Source of the DNA: Neocallimastix lanati (nom. inval.)
Lineage: Eukaryota; Neocallimastigomycota; Neocallimastigomycetes; Neocallimastigales; Neocallimastigaceae
DNA: 64,000 bases
Assembly: GCA_016946835.1 (NCBI GenBank)
Contig: JACVTC010000238.1
Location: forward strand, 49,477-113,476
Direction: 5' to 3'
Shown here: positions 54,737 to 64,000 of the stretch, one piece after another
How positions within the stretch are numbered: the stretch's first letter is position 1
How the letters are laid out: every line of letters starts with the position of its first letter
Notes under the pieces: model-generated
What the model was told of the DNA's origin: nothing
The model's database searches: none
What the model saw: the letters and a program-made list of their open reading frames with translations, nothing else
Made by a program: the position numbers and the translations under genes

Positions 54737-57424
54737 TCAATAAAGCTAAGTTGAAATATATAAAATATAAAATCATTTTATAATTAATAATCAAACTAAT
54801 AAAAATATATTTTTATTATTTTTATAAAATTTATTATAGAAACAAAACGTAATAATCAATATCGATAAGAAAATATTACAGAACAATTGTGAGAATGTTA
54901 AGGATATAAAATTTAAATTAAAATTCTTATTGTAATAGGTCATAGTTATTATTAATTTTCTAAAAATAAAAATGATATAAATACATATACATATAATTAG
55001 ATAAAAAGAAAATATTAAAATAAAATAATAGTCAACTAGTCTATCTAAGTTGAGAATTATTGAAAATAAAAAATAAATGTCAACTAGCTAAGTTGTGAAT
55101 AATTGATTATAAAATATAAATAATTGTCAACTAGCTAGGTTGATTAACAATAAAATAAAAATAATTGTTGATTAGTTTATCTAAGTTGTAAATAATTAAT
55201 TATAAAATGATTGTCAACTAGATTAACTAAATTGAAAATAATAGAAAATAAAAATAAAAATAATAGTCTAACTAGTGAAATTTTAAATAATTAAATTTAA
55301 AATAATAGTTATTTTAAGTTATTAAGACTATGAATTATCAATTACAAATAATCTGTTTATTCAAGTTAATTAATAATAACTATTTTTAACTAAATATTAA
55401 TGAAACACATAAAATAAAAAAATTAACAACTAATTGAATAAGAGATAAATAAAAATGATTTATAAAAATTAATATTAGCATTAATATATATTATATACAT
55501 AATTTATTTTTAATATAAATAAATATATAATTAATAAAATAATAAAATTATTAAATATTAAATAATATATCCTCACACACAAAATCCGATCTGACATTAT
55601 ACAATTCAAAATAATATAAAAGATATAATATACATATATTATGAATTAACTTAATTTTTAATATACAATAAAATACCATCAAGAAAAATTAACAAATAAT
55701 TAACGTCGAAACTAGAAACAATCCACAGAAAATACAATAATAGAAATTTTAATAATTAAAGTTTTACACTAAAATTTTAACAAATAATGCTCAAGAAATA
55801 AATTAAAATTAGAGTATCCGAGAAATTAATTTAAAAAAACTTTTATATTAAGTAAAATTTTAATTTATTATAATATTTTTATTTAATATATTTCAAATTT
55901 TAATTTATAATAATTTTAAAATGTCCAATTATATCAATCCATTAAAAATAATATTAATGCTTTATTAAATTAAAATTAAATTAAATTCAATCAATAATAT
56001 AAATTTCATTATTTTTATTTTTGCTAAACTTTAATCAATAATATTTAATCCAATCCGTCAATTTTAATAACAATTTAAAATTTTTTTTTAAAAAATTATA
56101 TTATTAATAATATATAATATTTATAAAAATCTAATTTACCATTTATTAATTTATTAATCTAATTTTTGTTAAATCTCAAAACCTGATACTTAAAATATAT
56201 ATATAATTTTTTTTAATGACATATTTATTCATATAAAACCCATTTATATATATCAATAACAATAATAGGGAAGATTACATTTAGATAATCTATATAAAAT
56301 AATTTAAAATATATTATTTGAATTATTTATTATTCTCCAAATATTCATAAATTATTCGTTAAAAAAAAAAAAAAAAAAAAAAAAAGAGTAAAAATAATGA
56401 CAATGTATTACTGTAAATAATATTTATTTTAAACATCTTAAAAATAAAGGAATATTGAGTTATTTGTGAATCAAATAAAAACTTTCATAAATTAAAACAA
56501 TTAAAAGATATAGAAACACTAAAAGAATCTTTTTATTAAATACTAAAGGAGACATTTTAAATAATTAATATATAAAAATAAAATATGTAAATTATAAATA
56601 AATATCCAAATTTGATTGAAATCTTATGGCATGAAAGAAATATATGTAATCTTTAAAAGATAATACTAACCATATAAAAAATATTCTAATAATCCAATAT
56701 TGATTTGTGATTACCGCATCATATGAAAACAATGAAGAATAAAAATATTTTTAGAAAAACACAACAATACCTGATAATATAATTTTTTGGTGCTTCAAAT
56801 CAATGCTTAACATCTAAATATAAATGGGAATCATATATATATTTATATATAAAAAAGAAGAAGGAGATTTAAATGCTATTAAAAATATGATCGCTAATAC
56901 CAGAAAACCGATGAATAGATTTGGAGGTATTTTATAACCAATAAATACATTTACCAATAAAAGATTTTTTGAGAAAGATTTTTTATGAAATTAACTCATT
57001 CATCCGATGAATCTTCGCAATGGTGTTTTAATATTATTGAAAATAAGAAGTTACGTTTATCCTTCGCAATTTATTATTATTTAAAAGATATTACTTCAAA
57101 TTAACAAATAAATGACAAATGCGTTGTAGATTTTGAAACAGTGTTATATTTATTTCATAAAAATAATAATTAATTAAATGAAGATATTCTAGTAATACAT
57201 GATGACAAATACAGCATTTTATCAATAGAATTAAATTTTAATATATATAATTAGTAAAAAAAAAAAAAAAAAAAAATAATAATAATAAAAATACACACAT
57301 TATTTAAATACAGCTATATCAATATATATATATAATAAAAAAAAAATTATATTAGTATAAACGTAATAATCAACAATAAACCAATATTATAAATTATATA
57401 TTGTTATAGTTTTGTAATTTTTTT

Positions 57425-57679
57425 TTTATTTATTTTCACCTTGCTTTAATCAAGCTTTTAAAGAACAAGTTAACGCTCAGTTTGACTTTTTCTAACAAGT
57501 TAAAACTGTTGATCCAAAGGTTGATACAACTATTGATATACTTAAAAGATTGAAGAAATATATCAAATAACCGAAGACAATATAAAAAAATGATTAATTG
57601 TATGAAAACTACTATAAACGAACAAAAGCAATTTGCCTTTGTATCTAAAGATGCAAAATTAAAAGGAGATAAAGATATT

Positions 57680-57717
<38 letters not shown>

Positions 57718-58170
57718 AAATCTTTTTAGTTATTCTTTAAGTTCAAGTTCTAAAGTTATTGATTATAAATACTTACCAGCTATGGAAAACTTCCATGAAT
57801 GGCTAAAAACTTTCTTAGATAAAGCTATTCGTGATGCCGAAGATTCTGTTTACAATTATAATAATGTTCGTACTGAAATGGATATTACTACTCAAATGAT
57901 AGCTCAAATAAAATAAAGATTAAGTACCGAAATTAATGGCATTCAAGAATGTAGACGTGCTACCTCAATATTAAGGGAACATGAACAATCTTATAAAATA
58001 AAGAAGGATAAATATGAATTATTATGTGAAGAAATTATTAAAAATATTGAATTATGAGAAGCTAAGGGTAAGGCTGATATACTAAATTACCTTCAATCTA
58101 TGTATGATTCTATGAATATTTTCTATCATCAAACAATAAATTTCTTCCCAGAAAGTGATTCATATAAATA
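57425..58170 (+). pseudogene. Captured BAR-domain gene relic, copy 2
   Basis: Better preserved than copy 1: FNQAFKEQVNAQFDF, VDPKVDTTIDILKRLKKYIK, LPAMENFHEWLKTFLDKAI, DAEDSVYNYNNVRTEMDITT, LSTEINGIQECRRATSILRE, YKIKKDKYELLCEEIIKNIE and ILNYLQSMYDSMNIFYHQ. Long amphipathic helices and the last-helix motif fit a BAR domain. A long A-run (about 57686-57713), frameshifts and stops (IK-stop-PK, QIK-stop, IEL-stop) disable it. Some lesions differ from copy 1 and some are shared (the TAA after FF, the TAA after AQ), so it was already dead in the common ancestor of the two copies. Confidence 0.72.
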
Positions 58171-58485
58171 AAAAATAATAATTATAATAAAATAAGATAA
58201 AAAGACATAATAATAATTTAAATAAAGAAAGATTAATAAATAATAGTAATAATAAAAAAATAACATCATTCCAATTTGAAAGTAAGGAGAAACGTTAGAA
58301 TCTAAAATATATAAAAATAATTTCTTTAATTTACAAATAAAAATAAAATAAATATTTTTCATGTACTTTATAATATGTTATTTGTATTATTATTATTAAA
58401 AATAAAATATTATTTTATATAGTAATACATTTGCAATATTTCTCTTCAACTCTAACTTTCATCCAAAGTTAAATTTGAGGGGGAA

Positions 58486-58692
58486 TGTTAGAAACAAAAA
58501 TATTAAGATTTATAGTTATATTATTTAAAGGAGTAATGTTATATAAATTAATATATTAGTGTAAGATATGTGACCAATAGTAACAAAAAACCACATATTA
58601 TGTTTACTATAAATACCAGAAGAAGTATAAAATTATTTATATATACTATTCTTTATTCTTATATAATAAAAAAGAGATTTATACTTTTCACA
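58486..58692 (+). repeat. 3' LTR of LARD copy 2
   Basis: Appears identical to the 5' LTR. Preceded by purine tract GAGGGGGAA and the TCTAACTTT...AAAGTTA inverted repeat. Confidence 0.92.
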
Positions 58693-58697
58693 TTTTT

Positions 58698-59411
58698 TAA
58701 ATTAAATTTTTTGGAGATATTTTTTGAATTATTTTTTGATCGATTTTTTGAAAAATTTTTATAATAAAATTTATTTTTTATTTTTCTTTTAAAAAATTTA
58801 TTTTTAAAAATTTTTCTTTTCAACGAGTTTAAATAAAAATTATTTCCCTTATATTTTATGGATTTATTTTTATGATCATTTAAAGAATTATAATTTAAAT
58901 AAGAATATAAGGTATTATTTTTATAATTGTAATGTATTTTGAATTTCCTAATAAACTGATTTCCAAAAAGTAAATCAGTAGGAATACAATTTGAGATTAA
59001 AAATTTTTCTTTAAAATCTTGAAAATAAAATTTATTATTTTTAAAAAATTTAATTTGAAAATTTAACCAAACAAATTGATCTAATTTGGTAGTTCTGCCT
59101 GAAATACCTTTAACTAGGATTTTATTTTTTGTTTTTTGAATATTTAGTTTTAATTTATTTGCTAATTTTTCTGTGATAAAATTGCAAAAGGATCCTGAAT
59201 CCAACATAGATTCAGAAGTTAATTTTTGAATTTTTTCATTTTTAATTGAAAAATTATTTAAGAATTTAATAGGAATATAAGATTTGAATAAAAGGAATGT
59301 AGATGGGAGATTTGATTCATTGATTGAATCAAGTGTAGGAAAATTATAATAAATTGTTTTTAAATTTTTTGATGTTCTGGACTCCTTTTGAAGTCCATCA
59401 ATTAGTTTTTT
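58698..59411 (-). CDS. pol: Gypsy-2 Pol, N-terminal protease part (interrupted)
   Basis: Entered by -1 shift at 59411-59405 (KKLIDGLQKESRTSKNL...). Continues through IYYNFPTLDS and the protease SMLDSGSFCNFITEKLANK (DSG active site, about 59.2 kb), then GISGRTTKLDQFVWLNFQ, PTDLLFGNQFIRKFKIHYNY and a Lys/Asn-rich linker. It stops being Pol at 58698, where LARD copy 2 is inserted; downstream codons to about 58659 come from the LARD LTR. The frame matches the other half at 54498. Confidence 0.88.
59379..59411 (-). promoter_or_regulatory. -1 ribosomal frameshift signal of Gypsy-2
   Basis: A_AAA_AAC in gag frame (59411-59405), immediate TAA (59404-59402), 8-nt spacer, then a hairpin GGACTTC/GGAGTCC with loop AAAA (59396-59379). 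One pair is a G-U wobble. Same layout as in Gypsy-1. Confidence 0.85.
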
Positions 59412-60474
59412 TGGTTATTATGTTGATTATTATTATTGTTATTATTATTAAAATAATTATTGCTAGATTTATTTTTAGTATAATAATAATTATTATTATT
59501 ATAATTCTTGCTATTGTTTACATGTGGGCTTGAATGCTTCTTTCTCAAATTTTTATTATCAATATTATTTCTTAATTGGTCCTTACTTTTAATATTATTT
59601 TCAAATAAGATGCACTTAGTATAAATATCACCAAGCTTTGTAGGGAATTCTTCCATTTTATCTATTTCTTCTTGGAACTTTGGGTGAAGTCCATTATAGA
59701 AAAATAAGACTAAAGCTTCTTCATCCCAAGACAGACCAGTAGTTAACGTTCTAAACTTTTCTATATAATCATTTATTTTCCCATACGAATGATTTAATTT
59801 TACTAACTGGATTTTAGCCAATTTTTTACTTGCAACATTCGTAAAAGTTTTCTTTATATCACTTAATAATTTCTTTAGTGTTCCTGGATGATTGTTCTCG
59901 TTATAGGTAGCAATATACCAATTTCTTGCACCGTCTCTCAAACGAGATTTGACAAAGTTTATTTTTACTTCTTCTGGTAATCCTAAGTTGGGATAAGTTG
60001 AGAAAGTATCTTCACATAATTGACAAAATAAATCAGTGTCATTAGTGTTTCCAGAAAAGAATCCAGGTTCAGGTACTTGTTGTAAGTTATTAGAATAGTT
60101 ATTTTCATGATAACATCATTGTCTGCATCACGTCTTGTAGAAATAGATGCGTTATCATCTTGATTTTGTAGTACAGTTTGGCTGGAAGAGGGTTCATCGT
60201 TGGTACCAATTTTTATATCTAATTTTTCATTAAATATTTTAGTTAAATTAGAAAGTTGATTAATAATATTCTTGTTATCTCTGTAAAATGTATAAAGTTT
60301 TTTCTGTAAGTCCTGGTTATAATTATTAAAATCTTCTTTTAATAAAAAACTATCATTAACAGAAGAAGCCAATTCGGATACGGTAACTTGGGCGTCAGAC
60401 CTTAATTTATTAACTTCTGACATTGGTGCAATGTCAGGTATTTCACTAGCCCAGACGTTCGTATAGTAAGACAT
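59402..60474 (-). pseudogene. gag: Gypsy-2 Gag with one frameshift
   Basis: ATG at 60474 (MSYYTNVWASEIPDIAPMSE). The frame is lost near 60105 by a one-base deletion after DADNDVIMK. The correct frame reads NNLQQVPEPGFFSGNTNDTD, LFCQLCEDTFSTYPNLG, SRLRDGARNWYIATYN, HSYGKINDYIEKFRTLTTGL and VLFFYNGLHPKFQEEIDKM, ending in an Asn-rich tail (NNNNNNNNQHNNQKN) at 59402. It is collinear with Gypsy-1 Gag and also lacks a zinc knuckle. The deletion is in a short A-run context and could be a sequencing error. Confidence 0.88.
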
Positions 60475-60499
60475 ATCAAGGTAGCAACTAAAAACTAGG

Positions 60500-60512
60500 G
60501 TAAGGTTATTGT
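60500..60512 (-). promoter_or_regulatory. Self-priming primer-binding site of Gypsy-2
   Basis: The minus strand reads ACAATAACCTTAC (three LTR bases plus ten internal). It is the perfect complement of GTAAGGTTATTGT inside the LTR (60786-60774), 13 bp. Confidence 0.72.
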
Positions 60513-61221
60513 TTAAGATTTTGATATAATTTATAATTTAAATTTAAATAAAATAATATGTTTTAATAAAAATATTCACTAAGTCGATATGTCTATATAG
60601 TAATATACTATATAGATATATAATAATAATAATAAATATTTAAATGTTTAGTTAATGAAAATTTATTTATAATAAACTTTGATAATTAGAATTATCAAAT
60701 TAATTTGATTTTAAATTTATTGATTTTATTTAATAATAAAATATCTATAATATATTACTATTAAGGTAATTTTACAATAACCTTACAAAGAACATAAAAG
60801 ATAGACCTTTACATCTTTCTTTTATACTTTGTAAGTTACATAATAATAATATTTAATTATAAGATAGTAATAATATAGTAATATAAATACTAATAAAATA
60901 TAAGGATAATTTAATTATATAATTAATTTGAATAATTGAATTTAATATAGTTATGTTGTAAACATATATAAAAACATAATATAAATAAAAATACACGAGA
61001 CGTCAAATGTATCATTGAAATTAATTATTAATATAAACCTTATTTATTAATATTCTCAGAATTATTAGGCCTAAGATAACCCTTTAAATATTAAACAAGG
61101 ATTTATATTAATTATTAATTATTTAAATATATATATTATTTATAATTAAATAAATAATATTTTTAATTATTGAAATGTAAATAACTGAAATTGAGATTTC
61201 AATTCAGTTATAATTTCAACA
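60510..61221 (-). repeat. 5' LTR of Gypsy-2
   Basis: 712 bp. On the minus strand TATAAAAG starts at 60826 and the predicted RNA 5' end GTAAG lies 40 nt downstream at 60786. Confidence 0.9.
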
Positions 61222-62330
61222 TAGTTTATTTAATTTTTATATTTATTTTTTATTTATTATTTGTATCGTAACAGAAATGATACGATATTTTTATAATCGT
61301 ATACTTTTATGGGACTTGCAATATTTTATTTGAGGAAAATTAATATATTCTAATAAAACAATTAATAATTTTAACACAATAATTATATTAAATAAAACTT
61401 AAATATTTTATTATTATATATTTAATACTTTATTTATAATTATTTAAATTTTACATTAATTACATTTTTAACATTACTTTTATTATTTTATTTTACTAAT
61501 TATTACTAACTAAAAATCTCAATTAAGGCCTCTCTCTAAGACCTTTTAATTATATTTATTTTCTCTATCTCTAAACTATTATTATTATTTTTTTAATAAT
61601 TCTTATTTTAATTTATTTATTTTTAATTTTTTTTTATTGTTTATTATTATTTTAAACTATATAATTTTTATTTTAACCTTAATTAAATTTTATTTTATTA
61701 TTTTTCTAAATTTATTAATTTTTATATTTATTTATTCATCCCGTATCGAGAAAAAAATGTAACAGATACATGGTAACTTCAAGCCTATCCAATGATAGTT
61801 CTTTGGTTACGTAACGTATCTCTAAACAGCTAGCAATTTCGGCTAATCAAATAAAATCTTTTATTACTTTCGTACATTAAATTTTATTATTTTATAAATA
61901 ATTATATAGTTAAATATTCATTTAAATATATTTTATTTAGTGATTAGTAAACTAAGTTAAATTAAATTATTTACCAATCATAATATTATTGACATGTATA
62001 AATAATAATTGAACTTGTAACTGTAACGCACTAGCGTTACTATTAACGTAAATTGTTAAAATAAATATTAATATTATTAAATAAAAATATAATTATTAAA
62101 TAAAAAATATTACTCAGTGTAAGCCCAGTAACAATAACAAATAAAGTTATAAAGTGCTGCGCTATATTCTCGTGTAATAAGAAATAATAATTATAGAATT
62201 AATTAAATTTAGTGTTTATTATTAACAACTCGAATAGAGAGGTGTTAAGTTATCTTAGGCCTTTAAATTTAGTTTATTGTTCGTTATTTTAGTTAATAGA
62301 TAACTTACCTTTTACAAAAAAACATTAGTA
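61222..62330. other. Intergenic DNA, no gene seen
   Basis: AT-rich with a TATCGTAACAGAAATGATACGATA inverted-repeat-like patch near 61265, more mixed sequence around 61.74-61.86 kb and 62.03-62.3 kb, and the upstream region of tRNA-Ser. No coding sequence recognised. Confidence 0.5.
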
Positions 62331-62412
62331 GTCACTTTGGCGGAGTGGTTAACGCGGTGGCCTGCTAAGCCATTTCCCTTTGGGAGCGCAGGTTCGAGTC
62401 CTGCAGGTGACG
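62331..62412 (+). tRNA. tRNA-Ser (GCU)
   Basis: 82-nt type II tRNA: acceptor GTCACTT with AGGTGAC, D-arm GGAGTGGTTAACGC, anticodon loop CTGCTAA (anticodon GCT), long variable arm, T-arm CAGGTTCGAGTCCTG, discriminator G. A short T-run terminator follows at 62421-62427. Confidence 0.95.
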
Positions 62413-62427
62413 GATTATCATTTTTTT

Positions 62428-63137
62428 AGTTGAAATTATAACTGAATTGAAATCTCAATTTCAGTTATTTACATTTCAATAATTAAAAATATTATTTTAT
62501 TTAATTATAAATAATATAAATATTTAAATAATTAATAATTAATATAAATTTTTGTTTTATATTTAAAGGGTGGTCTTAGGCCTAATAATCTAATAATTCT
62601 GAGAATATTAATAAAAGGTTTATATTAATAATTAATTTCAATGATACATTTGACGTCTCGTGTATTTTATTTATATTATGTTTTATATATGTTTACAACA
62701 TATCTATATTAATTTCAATTATTCAAATTAATTATATAATTAAATTTATCCTTATATTTTATTAATATTTATATTACTATATTATTAATATCTTATAATT
62801 AAATATTATTATTATGTAAATTACAAAGTATAAAAGGATATAAAATCTCTATTTTATGTTCTTTGTAAGGTTATTGTAAATTACCTTAATAGTAATATAT
62901 TATAGATATTTTATTATTAATAAAATAAATAAATTTAAAATCAAATTAATTTAATAATTCTAATTATCAAAGTTTATTATAAATAAATTTTATTAAACTA
63001 AACTATTTAAATATTTATTATTATTATTATATATCTATATAGCATATTACTATATAGACATATTGACTTAGTAAAATTTTAATAAAACATATTATTTTAT
63101 TTAAATTTAAAACATAAAATATATCAAAATCTTAACA
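62428..63137 (+). repeat. Solo LTR of the Gypsy-2 family
   Basis: About 710 bp in plus orientation, from (A)GTTGAAATTATAACTGAATT to AAAATCTTAACA, including CTTTGTAAGGTTATTGTAAA. The first T is mutated to A. It starts 15 bp after the tRNA-Ser gene. The right flank (AGTAAGTTGAAATTC...) is the same sequence that follows the partial LTR ending at 46613. Confidence 0.85.
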
Positions 63138-63516
63138 AGTAAGTTGAAATTCTAATTAATAATCCATTATATATTCGTTCTTTACCACGAATGCTATGGC
63201 TTGAGGAATTCAAAAAATAAAAATTATTTAATATTAAAACATTAAATAAAAAGAAAATTTATTGCTCACAAAAATTTTTATTTCATTTCTTATATTTTAT
63301 TGTATTTTGTTTTATTTTTTAATATTTTAATCTTTATTTCACTTTATCTTATTTTTATTTATTTATTTTATTTTTACTTTTATTTATTTATTTATGTTAT
63401 TTTTAGTTTTATTTTATTTATTTATTTTATTTTTATTTTTATTTTATTTTTTTTTATTTTATTTTTATTTTTAATTCTTATTTATTTATTTCTATTTATT
63501 TTTATCTCCCCCCTAG
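63138..63516. other. AT-rich and (TTTTA/TTTA)n low-complexity DNA
   Basis: 63.28-63.5 kb is a TTTTATTTTTATT pyrimidine-rich stretch ending CTCCCCCCTAG, which would serve as a polypyrimidine tract and 3' splice site for the exon below. The apparent ORF of Phe/Leu/Ile here is a composition artefact. Confidence 0.5.
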
Positions 63517-63607
63517 AAAGGGATTCCAAGGTAGTAATTTATATCTTTTTGAAGATATAAAAGTAGCAAAGCCTCCAGAAGTAGTTGAAAAGATGGAAAA
63601 ACAATAG
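63517..63607 (+). CDS. Possible terminal exon of an unidentified gene
   Basis: After CCCCCCTAG the DNA turns less AT-rich and reads GFQGSNLYLFEDIKV, AKPPEVVEKMEKQ and stop (TAG 63605-63607) in one frame, protein-like and unlike its surroundings. Upstream exons are not seen; the solo LTR and low-complexity DNA lie in the way. It may be a real last exon behind a long intron or a leftover fragment. Confidence 0.3.
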
Positions 63608-64000
63608 ATTTTTAAATCTCATTGATTATTTCCTTATTGTAATAAATAAAAATTTTATTATTTCCTAATATTCAAATTAACTAAAATATATCTATAATAT
63701 AAATGATGCATTATAGATAAAAATTAAACAAAAAAAAAGACGCAGCATTACAATAAAATTGAATACTTTAACTTAATTTTGATACTAATTTAATGTGTAA
63801 TTTTATATATTAATTTGAATGACATAATAGAAAATAAAATACATTTATTAATATATGAAAATCTTTTACAATTTTAAATACAGAAAATTTTATTTTATTT
63901 GTTTCTTTCATTTCAATTATTTCTTAATTCGAAAGACAGAAATATTGATAAAGTTATTTAAATTGTTTATATACAGCAATTATTCCTTATTTAGAAGAAT
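63608..64000. other. AT-rich 3' flank
   Basis: No gene recognised to the window edge. Confidence 0.5.

Larger units (their letters stand above)
54499..58692 (+). mobile_element. Non-autonomous LTR retrotransposon (LARD) copy 2, nested in Gypsy-2 pol
   Basis: 207-bp LTRs (54499-54705, 58486-58692) that appear identical on reading, flanked by TTTTT (54494-54498 and 58693-58697). The interior is collinear with copy 1: primer site, palindrome array, poly(A) runs, BAR-domain relic, purine tract. No gag or pol. LTR identity and insertion into a nearly intact element mean a very recent jump, despite its lack of coding capacity. Confidence 0.93.
50002..61221 (-). mobile_element. Ty3/gypsy chromovirus-type element 'Gypsy-2' with a nested LTR element
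   Basis: 712-714-bp LTRs at 50002-50715 and 60510-61221 (TG...CA). Minus-strand order: LTR, primer site, gag, frameshift signal, pol, purine tract (TTATGGGAGGGCGT), LTR. Pol is split at 54498/58698 by LARD copy 2. Apart from this and one base lost in gag, coding is intact. The flanking pentamers (GTTAA left, TAGTT right) do not match, so a TSD is not evident. Confidence 0.93.

Noticed and set aside
58659..58697. Last codons of the Gypsy-2 protease frame
   Set aside because: They are read from the LARD 3' LTR and target duplication, not from Pol.
63300..63560. Plus-strand frame of Phe, Leu, Ile and Tyr suggesting a membrane protein
   Set aside because: Translation of a TTTTA-type low-complexity stretch; no conserved pattern.

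Overview
The window is very AT-rich, eukaryotic and repeat-dominated. Low-complexity Asn (AAT) and Glu (GAA/GAG) codon runs, secreted proteins with GYY-type Cys-containing repeats, a possible pectin-lyase fragment and dense LTR retrotransposons point to an anaerobic gut fungus (Neocallimastigomycota, e.g. Neocallimastix, Piromyces or Anaeromyces). This is inferred from gene content and composition, not from a marker gene.

Layout. 1-1 kb is AT-rich. 1.0-3.06 kb holds a 5'-truncated, frameshifted gene for a surface or cellulosome-scaffoldin-like repeat protein. It is fused head to head with a 5'-truncated, frameshifted Ty1/copia element (3.06-7.34 kb). 8.39-12.67 kb is one intact ORF of 1426 codons: signal peptide, about 1180 residues of Glu/Asn repeat, and a Cys-containing C-terminal domain. 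13.26-17.44 kb is a complete non-autonomous LTR element (copy 1, TSD AATCT) carrying a decayed copy of a host BAR-domain gene. 17.5-29.4 kb is a graveyard: copia and gypsy fragments, a 38-bp tandem repeat, a gypsy relic in plus orientation, a decayed lyase-like gene fragment, a deleted copia element, a 722-bp solo LTR and an unidentified relic. 30.5-30.7 kb holds tRNA-Cys(GCA) and tRNA-Ser(UGA).

32.1-38.5 kb is a nearly intact chromodomain-type Ty3/gypsy element on the minus strand (Gypsy-1), with 517-bp LTRs and a TTTTT target duplication. 39.2-39.8 kb is a decayed duplicate of the tRNA pair and its flank. 40.9-44.4 kb is an old gypsy relic split by AT-rich insertions, and 44.4-48.4 kb holds three more LTRs of the 722-bp family plus one partial LTR. 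50.0-61.2 kb is a second gypsy element (Gypsy-2, minus strand) whose pol is interrupted by copy 2 of the BAR-carrying element; its two LTRs look identical. 62.3 kb is tRNA-Ser(GCU), followed 15 bp later by a solo Gypsy-2 LTR. A possible terminal exon lies near the right edge.

The most informative signals are in the mobile elements. Both gypsy elements have a -1 frameshift signal between gag and pol (A_AAA_AAC, then TAA, then an 8-nt spacer and a 7-bp hairpin). Both have a primer-binding site complementary to a site inside their own LTR, 39-40 nt downstream of a TATAAAAG box, and the pairing covaries between elements, as expected for Tf1/sushi-type self-priming. The non-autonomous elements instead carry a site complementary to the anticodon/D-arm region of tRNA-Lys(CUU), like the half-tRNA priming of Drosophila copia, plus a captured host BAR-domain sequence. 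The non-mobile coding content is small: the Glu/Asn-rich secreted protein, the broken scaffoldin-like gene, three tRNAs and a possible exon.
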